Below are positions 34,403 through 41,862 of a stretch of DNA of 64,000 nucleotides, piece by piece; position 1 is the first letter of the stretch; each line of letters begins with the position of its first letter. The notes below the pieces were generated by a model. That model did no database searches. It was not told the DNA's origin and was given only the letters and a program-made list of their open reading frames with translations. The stretch lies in assembly GCF_022811725.1 (NCBI RefSeq), contig NZ_CP094527.1:7812001-7876000 (forward strand), in the 5' to 3' direction. A program made the translations under genes and the position numbers. The DNA comes from Mucilaginibacter sp. SMC90 (GTDB lineage: Bacteria; Bacteroidota; Bacteroidia; Sphingobacteriales; Sphingobacteriaceae).

Positions 34403-34897
34403 AGCTTTTAAATTTAAGGTTATTTCAATTTCCCCAATGTGATAACACCAGTTACCGCATTGGGTTTTAAACAATTAGCCTTCTTGATATTCTTTAAAGC
34501 TGAAATTGAAATCTCAAAGTTCTGCTCGTCAGCCTCTATACCTCATTGAACACCTCTGTTCTAAATTAATGACACATATAGTTGATTTTAGTACAATTAT
34601 TAAATTAAAAAGAAATAATTTTAAGTATAGATAGCTAAAATGTAAAATATTTTTACTCATATATCCACTACTGGAATAATATTGGAGGTGATTTATTCAG
34701 ATTATTTTGCCGCTCCCGCCCGCTTTCTGCCGCCGCCAATTTTACTCATTTATCAAAGAATGAATCTGTATGATGCAAGCAGTAATTTTTCATAAATCAG
34801 GCAGCATTGCCAATAAAGAGAGTTTATGCAAATAGTTGATCTGCCATTCCGGGCTAAAATTGAAAAAGTAATTTGAAGGAAAAAACATTTGACCGAT
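34403..34897. other. Gene-free spacer
   Basis: About 495 AT-rich bases between the divergent ssb and SDR genes. I see no convincing gene, RNA or repeat. It must hold both promoters. Confidence 0.5.
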
Positions 34898-35752
34898 ATG
34901 GAAACGAAAACAAAAAAGCCACAAAAACAGGATCGCCAGCCGGGTATTGAAGCGGAGATGGATCCGAAACCGGAATATATTAAGGATAGTTACAAGGCCG
35001 CCGGCAAACTCCAGGGCAAGATAGCCCTGATCACAGGTGGTGACAGCGGCATCGGCCGGGCTGTCAGCGTCCATTTTGCCGAAGAAGGTGCGGATATAGC
35101 CATCGTTTACCTCGATGAAGATAATGACGCCGAAACAACCAAAAATTTGGTGGAAGCCGCGGGCAGAAATTGCCTGCTTATCAAAGGAGATGTGAAGGAT
35201 GCTGCCTTTTGCAAAAACGCGGTCGAAAGGACCGTTAAGAAATATGGAAAGCTGAATATCCTCGTCAATAATTCAGGAATGCAATTTCCACAAAAAGATG
35301 TCAAGGCGATTGACCCCGAGCAGCTGGACACCACTTTCCGCACCAATATATTTGCTTATTTCTACTTCGCTGAGGCAGCAGTGGTGCATATGCATGAAGG
35401 TGATAGTATTATCAATACCACCTCGGTAACCGCTTACCGTTCCTCTCCTTCGCTGATTGATTACTCTTCGACTAAAGGAGCTATTACAACCTTTACGCGC
35501 TCACTCGCAACAAATCTTGTTGAAAAAAAGATCCGTGTAAATGCTGTTGCTCCCGGGCCGGTATGGACACCCCTGATCGTATCCACCTTCGATGAGGAAA
35601 AGATCAAAAGTTTTGGAAGTGAAACAGCCATGAAACGGGCTGGACAGCCTTCGGAGCTTGGACCTGCCTATGTTTTTCTGGCTTCGGATGATGCTTCTTT
35701 TATAACGGGCCAGGTCATCCACGTAAACGGTGGTGAAGTAGTCAACGGATAA
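34898..35752 (+). CDS. SDR family oxidoreductase (stress-type)
   Basis: A 284-residue short-chain dehydrogenase. The cofactor loop is TGGDSGIGRAV, then LVNNSG, and the catalytic part shows Ser in TTSVTAY and Tyr/Lys in YSSTKGA. The N-terminal extension (METKTKKPQKQDRQPGIE, then MDPKPEYIKDSYKAAGKLQGK) is typical of the general-stress glucose/alcohol dehydrogenase-like group. ATG 34898 is used rather than the TTG nine bases earlier. It resembles the SDR at 36008, so the two are paralogues. Confidence 0.9.
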   Translation: METKTKKPQKQDRQPGIEAEMDPKPEYIKDSYKAAGKLQGKIALITGGDSGIGRAVSVHFAEEGADIAIVYLDEDNDAETTKNLVEAAGRNCLLIKGDVKDAAFCKNAVERTVKKYGKLNILVNNSGMQFPQKDVKAIDPEQLDTTFRTNIFAYFYFAEAAVVHMHEGDSIINTTSVTAYRSSPSLIDYSSTKGAITTFTRSLATNLVEKKIRVNAVAPGPVWTPLIVSTFDEEKIKSFGSETAMKRAGQPSELGPAYVFLASDDASFITGQVIHVNGGEVVNG

Positions 35753-35806
35753 GGTTATATAATCAACGGAATCGTTTATACTATGAATAACAATTAAATC
35801 AAAAAA

Positions 35807-35986
35807 ATGGCAAAGTATTCAGAAAAGGCACAGGACAAGGTCCACAAAGCCTTACATGAGGAAAAAGAAGGAACACTAAAAAGTGGCAAAAGCGGTAAAA
35901 AAGTAACGTCCAGAAAACAAGCTGTGGCAATCGGATTGTCGGAAGCCCGCAAGGAAGGCGCTAAGGTTCCAAAAAAGAAATCATAA
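35807..35986 (+). CDS. DUF6496-like small basic protein
   Basis: A 59-residue lysine-rich protein (MAKYSEKAQDKVHKALHEEK, later VTSRKQAVAIGLSEARKEGA). The RKQAVAIGLSEAR motif matches the DUF6496 family of small proteins found in stress loci. It is probably nucleic-acid associated, given its charge. It sits between the two SDR genes on the same strand. Confidence 0.75.
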   Translation: MAKYSEKAQDKVHKALHEEKEGTLKSGKSGKKVTSRKQAVAIGLSEARKEGAKVPKKKS

Positions 35987-36007
35987 CAAAATACATCCTA
36001 CACTACC

Positions 36008-37012
36008 ATGAACGAAGAACATAAAATCACCCGGCGGCAAGCGGTCGCCGGGTTAGGTGCCACTTTAGCTGTCGCGACAGTAACACCTGTCTTCGCAGCA
36101 GGCGGTAAAACAAACAGTATAATGGAAGCAAAAGCATTAGAAGATCCGATCACCAAATACCCCAAGCCGCCTTTTGAAGGCCAGTCACAGCCCTGGCCAG
36201 GCTTAGCCAGTAAAATGAACCCCAAACCGGATCACGGCGAAAAAAGCTATAAAGGTTCGGGACGGTTAGCTGGTCGCAAGGCGTTGATCACCGGTGGCGA
36301 TTCGGGGATGGGACGAGCTACCGCCATAGCCTACGCCCGTGAAGGTGCTGATGTGGCGATCAATTATTTCCCGACAGAGGAAGAAGATGCCAAAGAGGTG
36401 ATCGCATTGATCAAAGCTGAAGGCCGAAAAGCCATCGCAATTCCTGGCGATCTGCGTGATGAAACTTTTTGCAAAAAACTCGTAGACGAGGCGGTTAAGG
36501 GTTTGGGCGGTTTGGATATTGTAGTAAATAATGCAGGGAGGCAGCAAAGCAACCAGTCTATTTTGGACATTTCTACAGAACAGTTTGACTGGACGATGAA
36601 AACCAATATTTATGCTCCTTTCTGGATCATTAAAGCGGCTTTGCAGCATTTACAGCCAGGCTCGGTTATCATCGGTACCACTTCTGAACAGGCTTACGAT
36701 CCTTCACCCGATCTGTATGATTACGCGCAAACAAAGGCTGCGACAATGAATTATGTCAAGTCGCTGGCAAAACAATTAGGGCCGAAAGGCATCCGTGTAA
36801 ATGGTGTCGCACCCGGACCGATCTGGACACCGTTACAGGTTAGTGGCGGTGCCAGCCAGGAAAAGCTGAAGCAGTTCGGCGGACAAACACCATTGGGCAG
36901 ACCCGGACAACCCGCAGAACTGGCCTCTATCTATGTACAATTGGCTGCCTCAGATGCCAGTTACGCAACCGGACAGATCTATGGTTCATCCGGCGGCTCG
37001 GGACAGCCTTAA
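36008..37012 (+). CDS. SDR family oxidoreductase with Tat signal
   Basis: A 334-residue SDR with an N-terminal twin-arginine signal (KITRRQAVAGLGATLAVATV). The enzyme core has TGGDSGMGRAT (cofactor), VNNAG, TTSEQAY and YAQTKAA (catalytic Tyr/Lys). Tat export would carry a folded, NAD(P)-bound enzyme to the periplasm. It closely parallels the cytoplasmic SDR at 34898. Its C-terminus is short and Gly/Ser-rich (GQIYGSSGGSGQP). Confidence 0.88.
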   Translation: MNEEHKITRRQAVAGLGATLAVATVTPVFAAGGKTNSIMEAKALEDPITKYPKPPFEGQSQPWPGLASKMNPKPDHGEKSYKGSGRLAGRKALITGGDSGMGRATAIAYAREGADVAINYFPTEEEDAKEVIALIKAEGRKAIAIPGDLRDETFCKKLVDEAVKGLGGLDIVVNNAGRQQSNQSILDISTEQFDWTMKTNIYAPFWIIKAALQHLQPGSVIIGTTSEQAYDPSPDLYDYAQTKAATMNYVKSLAKQLGPKGIRVNGVAPGPIWTPLQVSGGASQEKLKQFGGQTPLGRPGQPAELASIYVQLAASDASYATGQIYGSSGGSGQP

Positions 37013-37094
37013 TACATAGCGGCTCGCCTGGCCATGATCCAGGCATCGATCCAATTTAAAGAAATTACTAAATCATTTATCAAAAACAAATATC

Positions 37095-37640
37095 ATGGAA
37101 ACACAAACCGCACAGACTACCGATTCAAAACTCAGGGAGTTTTTTGTCGATCAATTAGAAGACTTGCTTTGGGCAGAAAAAAAACTGGTTAAAACCTTGC
37201 CGAAATTGCAGGAAGCCGCTACATCCGCCGAACTGAAGGATGCCTTCGGCAATCACCTCACACAAACTCAAAACCATGTTACCCGGTTGGAACAAGTCTT
37301 TGGCCTGATTGGCGAAGACGTGGACACCACCAAATGCGCGGCGATGGCCGGTATTGTTGACGAAGGCGAAGATATTATAGATGAAACCGAAGAAGGCACC
37401 GCGCAACGGGATGTAGGTTTGATCTTCGCCGGACAAAAGGCGGAACATTATGAGATCGCCACATACGGCGGCATGGTCACACTGGCTAAAACTTTAGGAT
37501 ATAATGATGCGGCCGACCTCCTGGTCCAGACCCTGGAGGAAGAAAAGGAAGCAGACAACCTGCTGACCCAGATCGCTGAAAATAATATCAATTACCAGGC
37601 AAGCACCGAACCCAAAGAAGACAAGGGATTTTTTTCCTGA
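37095..37640 (+). CDS. DUF892 ferritin-like protein (YciF type)
   Basis: A 181-residue four-helix protein: LREFFVDQLEDLLWAEKKLVK, then HLTQTQNHVTRLEQVF, AEHYEIATYGGMVTLAKTLG and LEEEKEADNLLTQIAE. The E-x2-H and related acidic residues are those of the ferritin-like DUF892 family, which is induced by stress; the metal and function are unsettled. A second copy lies on the minus strand at 39631. Confidence 0.9.
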   Translation: METQTAQTTDSKLREFFVDQLEDLLWAEKKLVKTLPKLQEAATSAELKDAFGNHLTQTQNHVTRLEQVFGLIGEDVDTTKCAAMAGIVDEGEDIIDETEEGTAQRDVGLIFAGQKAEHYEIATYGGMVTLAKTLGYNDAADLLVQTLEEEKEADNLLTQIAENNINYQASTEPKEDKGFFS

Positions 37641-37648
37641 TCTTTTTA

Positions 37649-37674
37649 CAGCGCCTGTCATCAGGCAGGCGCTG
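37649..37674. repeat. Hairpin after the first DUF892 gene
   Basis: Arms CAGCGCCTG and CAGGCGCTG are perfect inverted copies around an eight-base loop, beginning nine bases after the stop. No T-run follows on the plus strand, so it is more likely a 3' stabilizing hairpin or weak terminator. Confidence 0.5.
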
Positions 37675-37739
37675 CTGAACGCAAATGGAAAACAAGGGTG
37701 AAATGAAAGCGTATTTAGGAAACATTTAAAAATTAGCTT

Positions 37740-37928
37740 ATGCCATGGTATAACGGAAACTACCCGCCATCTTATAAGAACCAACCTAAGAAAATCAGGG
37801 AAAAGGCAACGGAGATCGCCAATGAAGTGTTGCGAACAACCGGCAATGAAGGGGAAGCAATAGCGACTGGTTTAAAGCAGGCGCGCGCTCATTTTGCAAA
37901 AGAAAAAAAGAAGAACAGTGATAGCTGA
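37740..37928 (+). CDS. Small stress-cluster protein
   Basis: A 62-residue basic protein. IREKATEIANEVLRTTGNEGEAIATGLKQAR resembles the short helical repeat found in ChaB/YdaT-like small proteins, and the N-terminus MPWYNGNYPPSYKN is a common start in such proteins. The function is unknown; it lies among stress genes on the same strand. Confidence 0.6.
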   Translation: MPWYNGNYPPSYKNQPKKIREKATEIANEVLRTTGNEGEAIATGLKQARAHFAKEKKKNSDS

Positions 37929-37975
37929 ATCACATCAGGCTGTTATTTTTCTAACTAATTATTAAAACAAACTTC

Positions 37976-38656
37976 ATGAAAGCATTACTTATAAACTGTA
38001 CGCTCAAACGCCATCCAGATTTTTCCAACACAGGCGCATTGGCTGACAAGGCGGCAAGCCAGCTTCGTGAGCAGGGGTTTGAAACGGAGATTATCCGTCT
38101 TAATGATTACCAGGTACTTACCGGTAATTCTTCTGATGAAGGAGGGGGTGACCAATGGCCGCTTATCCTGGAAAAGATCAAATCCTGCCAAATTTTTATT
38201 ATCGCCACGCCCATCTGGATGGGACACCTGGCCTCGACCGCTCAAAAAGTGATTGAACGGTTAGATGCTATTTTCCGGGACGAAGAACTGAGCAATCAAG
38301 AAAACGGACAATATATGCCCTATAATAAGGTAGGCGGCTGCCTGGTTACCGGCAACGAAGACGGTGCCCATAGCTGCGCCGCGCAAGTACTCTGGGCTTT
38401 GCAGGAAGTGGGCTTTACAATTCCACCAAATGTTAACGCCTATTGGGTTGGTATGGCCGGAGGAGAAAAAGATTATGTGGAAGCTGGCGGCGAACGGTAT
38501 TTATATACCAATAAAACCTTGCGTTATATGACCGCAAACCTGGCCTGGTTTGCCAAATTATTAGCCGCTAACCCTATCGGTACCAATCTACTGGAAGAGG
38601 ATAAAAAAGCGGAAGCAGAAAGCGACAAGCAAGAAGGTTATTATCAACGATACTAA
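37976..38656 (+). CDS. Flavodoxin-like NAD(P)H-dependent oxidoreductase
   Basis: A 226-residue protein of the NADPH-dependent FMN reductase/flavodoxin-like fold. It starts MKALLINCTLKRHPDFSNT (phosphate loop for FMN) and continues with FIIATPIWMGHLASTAQKVI, the family's flavin-contact segment. It probably reduces quinones, chromate-like or azo compounds; the substrate is unknown. It is one of a run of plus-strand stress genes. Confidence 0.85.
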   Translation: MKALLINCTLKRHPDFSNTGALADKAASQLREQGFETEIIRLNDYQVLTGNSSDEGGGDQWPLILEKIKSCQIFIIATPIWMGHLASTAQKVIERLDAIFRDEELSNQENGQYMPYNKVGGCLVTGNEDGAHSCAAQVLWALQEVGFTIPPNVNAYWVGMAGGEKDYVEAGGERYLYTNKTLRYMTANLAWFAKLLAANPIGTNLLEEDKKAEAESDKQEGYYQRY

Positions 38657-38683
38657 AATCATTTACTGATAAACTATACTTCT

Positions 38684-38983
38684 ATGACTACGAAAACAAA
38701 AAAAACAGTAAACAAATGGTCTGCAGATGTTACAGAGCACAGCGATGCGATGGATCTGGAGAAAGATATTTTTAAATCCGGAGATCCGGATAAGATCGCG
38801 GCATCAGTAAAACATTCGGCGGAGACAAGCAAACGGCGAAAATCTTCGCCTTATCAAAGCGCGATGTCTATGCTGACCTTTTACGAGAACCGGGCCGGGA
38901 AGAACTTAAACGCAGACGAAAAAGACACGCAGGAAAAAGCAAAGGATAAGCTGAGGGAGTTATTCGGTAAGGACGATAAGTGA
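38684..38983 (+). CDS. DUF3175 domain protein
   Basis: A 99-residue protein with the DUF3175 pattern: KWSADVTEHSDAMDLEKDIF, then SPYQSAMSMLTFYENRAGKN. The family is small, common beside stress genes and has no known function. Confidence 0.85.
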   Translation: MTTKTKKTVNKWSADVTEHSDAMDLEKDIFKSGDPDKIAASVKHSAETSKRRKSSPYQSAMSMLTFYENRAGKNLNADEKDTQEKAKDKLRELFGKDDK

Positions 38984-39095
38984 TAAGTAGTAGTCGGTCT
39001 GTATACGGAATTTATGATTGTTGGGAAAAGACCTGATGCTTGCGCCAAATGTCTGTATATCCAAACCATTTTCAGAGCCAGATCGTTAAATATAA

Positions 39096-39578
39096 ATGGC
39101 GGAAAGCAAAATCATCGTTTGCAGTAAACTCATAGCTCAACGAGGGCTGACTATTGCTTTTGCAGAAAGCGCGACAGCGGGCTGGCTCTGCTCCGAATTT
39201 GCGCTGACCGAAGAATCTGGTAAAGTGCTTAAAGGGGGCATTGCCTGTTATGACGCGAGTTTGAAAGTCAGTTTACTAGGTGTACCACAGGAACTCATTG
39301 ATAAATACACGCCGGAATCGATGGAAGTGACCCGGGAGATGGCTTGCCGCTTAAAAACAATAATCGATTCGGATATTCAGGTAACCGTTACCGGCCTGAC
39401 CACTCCCGGCGGCAGCGAAACACCGGAGAAACCGGTCGGCACAATGTTCGTTTTTGCTTTGATCTGTGGTCGTGAAGCCAGCTTCCGTCAAGTGTTTTCC
39501 GGTTCCTGTGAGGAGGTCATTCATCAGACCATCGAGGCGACCGCTGAACTTTTGATCGCGGCGCTAAGCAAAACTTAA
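39096..39578 (+). CDS. CinA-like nicotinamide-nucleotide amidohydrolase
   Basis: A 160-residue CinA C-terminal domain protein (PncC type): the start LTIAFAESATAGWLCSEFAL and VTVTGLTTPGG are the conserved parts. PncC converts NMN to nicotinate mononucleotide in NAD salvage. It stands alone without the CinA N-terminal domain. It converges with the DUF892 gene at 39631, with a shared hairpin between. Confidence 0.88.
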   Translation: MAESKIIVCSKLIAQRGLTIAFAESATAGWLCSEFALTEESGKVLKGGIACYDASLKVSLLGVPQELIDKYTPESMEVTREMACRLKTIIDSDIQVTVTGLTTPGGSETPEKPVGTMFVFALICGREASFRQVFSGSCEEVIHQTIEATAELLIAALSKT

Positions 39579-39586
39579 ACAAAAAA

Positions 39587-39606
39587 GGGATACCTTCCGG
39601 TATCCC
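39587..39606 (-). terminator. Terminator between converging genes
   Basis: The perfect stem GGGATACC/GGTATCCC with a four-base loop has a run of six As on its left. Read on the minus strand it is a hairpin followed by TTTTTT, serving the DUF892 gene at 39631. Confidence 0.75.
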
Positions 39607-39630
39607 CTGAAAGATCACAATTTGCTTCTT

Positions 39631-40185
39631 TTATTCTACTTCAGCGGCAGCGGCTTCATTCACATAATTTTCGGCTACTTGGGTCAACAGGGTATCGGCA
39701 TTTTTTTCTTCAGCTAAGGTTTCGTCAAACAGGTTCTGTGCTTCACTATAGCCCAGGGTTCCGGCTAAGGTGCGCAGGGTACCATAAGATGCGATCTCGT
39801 AATGTTCTACCTTTTGAGCAGCAGAAATAATAGCTACATCCCTTACTTCTGTGCCTTTGTCTGTATCGGACAGTAGTTCAGTAGCTTCGTTTAGCAGGCC
39901 TTCCATGGCCAGGCATTTCTTAGCCACTGCTTTTTCACCGATCGAAGCGAAAGCGCTTTCCAGACGGGTCACATGGTTCTTGGTTTCTTCCAGGTGGTTG
40001 CTAATGGTTTGTTTAAGGTCTTCCGAGGTCGCTCCCTTGATCAGTTTCGGCAAAGCGGAGGCTAAATGTTTTTCCGCCCAGTAGATGTCCTTGATCTCAT
40101 CAATAAATAATTCTTTCAGCGCACTTTCAGCTTCTGGTGTGCGGCTGGCTGCTGCTGCAGACTTTTTGTTGCTTTTTGTAGGCAT
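39631..40185 (-). CDS. DUF892 ferritin-like protein, second copy
   Basis: A 184-residue ferritin-like protein with the same motifs as the copy at 37095: LKELFIDEIKDIYWAEKHLA, HLEETKNHVTRLESAF, VEHYEIASYGTLRTLAGTLG. ATG 40185 is used; a longer frame upstream adds a hydrophobic-looking, probably untranslated stretch. A Ser/Ala-rich N-terminal leader (MPTKSNKKSAAAASR) distinguishes it from its paralogue. Confidence 0.9.
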   Translation of the reverse strand: MPTKSNKKSAAAASRTPEAESALKELFIDEIKDIYWAEKHLASALPKLIKGATSEDLKQTISNHLEETKNHVTRLESAFASIGEKAVAKKCLAMEGLLNEATELLSDTDKGTEVRDVAIISAAQKVEHYEIASYGTLRTLAGTLGYSEAQNLFDETLAEEKNADTLLTQVAENYVNEAAAAEVE

Positions 40186-40281
40186 GATTGTAGATTTTAT
40201 TTTGGTTAAAATTATAGTGAACAACGCTGTTGTTAAAAAAACAAGAAGCGTTCCAAACTCCCTGAAAAATCAGAACAATTT

Positions 40282-40770
40282 TCATTTTTTCCGGATTGCG
40301 CTGATCTCGCCGTTTCTTTCCATATAAACTTTTTCAACCCCCTCCATATCTTCGGTTAGCGCTGACTTCCGGACACCCTGCATGATATCTTCTTCACACA
40401 CTAACCCTTTTTCCATATGGCTTTTAATGAACTTTCCCTGATCAAATAGCAGGATTTTATCGCCTTCCACAAAGCGGCCGAATGCCTTATGATGAACGAT
40501 CAGCCAGCCAAAGACCCGGTGCAGGAAAACAATCACAAAACAGCAGACGATTACCGGTACAAAAGCTGATGCACCCACAACCGCCCGGCTCATGATGGCT
40601 CCCAGTGAAATGGTAATAATGTTGTCGAGCGGCGTCCGCACGCCAAACGAGCGGCGTCCCGAGACGCGGATGAGCAGGAAGGCAATTATAAAAATGACTA
40701 CGCCTCGACTGCTCATCTGCAGGGCATTGAGGTCTTTGCCCTCACCAAAAATTTTTAACAGCAGTTCCAT
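40282..40770 (-). CDS. DUF421 membrane protein (YetF-like)
   Basis: A 162-residue protein with three hydrophobic segments in the first 90 residues (VVIFIIAFLLIRVSGRRSFG, NIITISLGAIMSRAVVG, FVPVIVCCFVIVFLHRVFGW) followed by a soluble DUF421 domain (MEKGLVCEEDIMQGVRK). The family is found in sporulation and stress settings; its function is not known. It is on the minus strand with pyrophosphatase and iron-permease genes upstream. Confidence 0.88.
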   Translation of the reverse strand: MELLLKIFGEGKDLNALQMSSRGVVIFIIAFLLIRVSGRRSFGVRTPLDNIITISLGAIMSRAVVGASAFVPVIVCCFVIVFLHRVFGWLIVHHKAFGRFVEGDKILLFDQGKFIKSHMEKGLVCEEDIMQGVRKSALTEDMEGVEKVYMERNGEISAIRKK

Positions 40771-40914
40771 AGCAATTGATTTGATTCTTATTTAATTCAT
40801 TTACCGCAGACAGCTGCGGGCTTCTTTAATTCCGCAGCCGGCTTACGGTTAACGAGCCAGGCGGTAATTTACAGTGATGCCAGCATGACCGGTATGAGCA
40901 GCTGCTTTATTTCT

Positions 40915-41397
40915 TCACTCACTTAATAATTTGGCGGCCTGCGGGGCGTTTAGCCTCGCAGTCACGTTAAATTTCTTGCCCGCCTGTTCGTTATAATTTT
41001 TGAAAAAGGCTTCGAGCTGGTCAATGAGAACCTGTGGCAGCTCCTCCAGTGTATGGATGTCCGAGTATAACAGGGAAACATCCGGGATGCCGATAAAACG
41101 GTCATTCCGTACCTTGTGCCCGTTCCGTTCGGTTTGCTCTGCTTTTAGCCCACCGATGATCCGGCAATCTACCAGGCAACCGGGGAAAGCGGAACATTCG
41201 GAGATCACGATGATATCCAGCGGGTCGCCGTCCTCACCTTTGGTTCCCGGGATCATCCCGAAATCAAAGGGAAAGACAAGTCCGGCGGGCAGGATCTTAT
41301 TCAGTTTAAAACGTTTTTCCGCCGGATCATAGTCGAACTTCTGGTTCGATCCCTTCGGACATTCGATCATCGCGGTGATTGTAGTTGGCTTATTCAT
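40915..41397 (-). CDS. ppa: Inorganic pyrophosphatase
   Basis: A 160-residue family I pyrophosphatase: GSNQKFDYD, LPFDFG-like VFPFDFGMIPGT, and the metal-binding motif GEDGDPLDIIV with its aspartates. It hydrolyses diphosphate to two phosphates. It differs from the housekeeping enzymes in being shorter and less charged, so it may be a secondary copy. It follows the iron permease-like gene by three bases, in one operon. Confidence 0.88.
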   Translation of the reverse strand: MNKPTTITAMIECPKGSNQKFDYDPAEKRFKLNKILPAGLVFPFDFGMIPGTKGEDGDPLDIIVISECSAFPGCLVDCRIIGGLKAEQTERNGHKVRNDRFIGIPDVSLLYSDIHTLEELPQVLIDQLEAFFKNYNEQAGKKFNVTARLNAPQAAKLLSE

Positions 41398-41400
41398 GGC

Positions 41401-41862
41401 TCAGGTCTTTTTAATCGGCTTCCGTGTCTGTGATTTTCTTTTCTGGTTTTCTGCAGCAGCATCTATTGAATGCGTGCGGGTCAGATCATTTTCCTTTTCT
41501 GCCAGATCGGACAACCGGATATAAAATTTATAAAGATGGTCCAGTTCTTCCTCGGTCAGGTCCTCGATATTCACCATGCGGTTACTGGTGCCCTCATGCG
41601 AAGCTAATAATTCATTTAACTTCAGGTGGATGGCTTTGGAGTCCTTATTCTGCGACTTCTGAATTAAAAACACCATCAGAAAGGTAATGATCGTCGTGCC
41701 GGTATTGATCACCAGTTGCCAGGTTTCCGAGTAATGAAATAACGGTCCCGTAACTGCCCAGATGAGCACGGTGGATGTAGCGATGATAAATGCCGCGGAA
41801 CTTCCGGTGGCCGCTGTGGCCCAGTTGCTGAAACGTTCGAACAAATTCGTCTTTTTTTTCAT
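41401..41862 (-). CDS. Low-affinity iron permease family protein
   Basis: A 153-residue membrane protein starting MKKKTNLFERFSNWATAATG with two hydrophobic segments (AAFIIATSTVLIWAVTGPLF and LVINTGTTIITFLMVFLIQ) and a charged C-terminal helix (IHLKLNELLASHEGTSNRMV). This matches the low-affinity iron permease family; the bacterial function is not certain. ATG 41862 overlaps the stop of the upstream gene (ATGA), so translation is coupled. Confidence 0.88.
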   Translation of the reverse strand: MKKKTNLFERFSNWATAATGSSAAFIIATSTVLIWAVTGPLFHYSETWQLVINTGTTIITFLMVFLIQKSQNKDSKAIHLKLNELLASHEGTSNRMVNIEDLTEEELDHLYKFYIRLSDLAEKENDLTRTHSIDAAAENQKRKSQTRKPIKKT

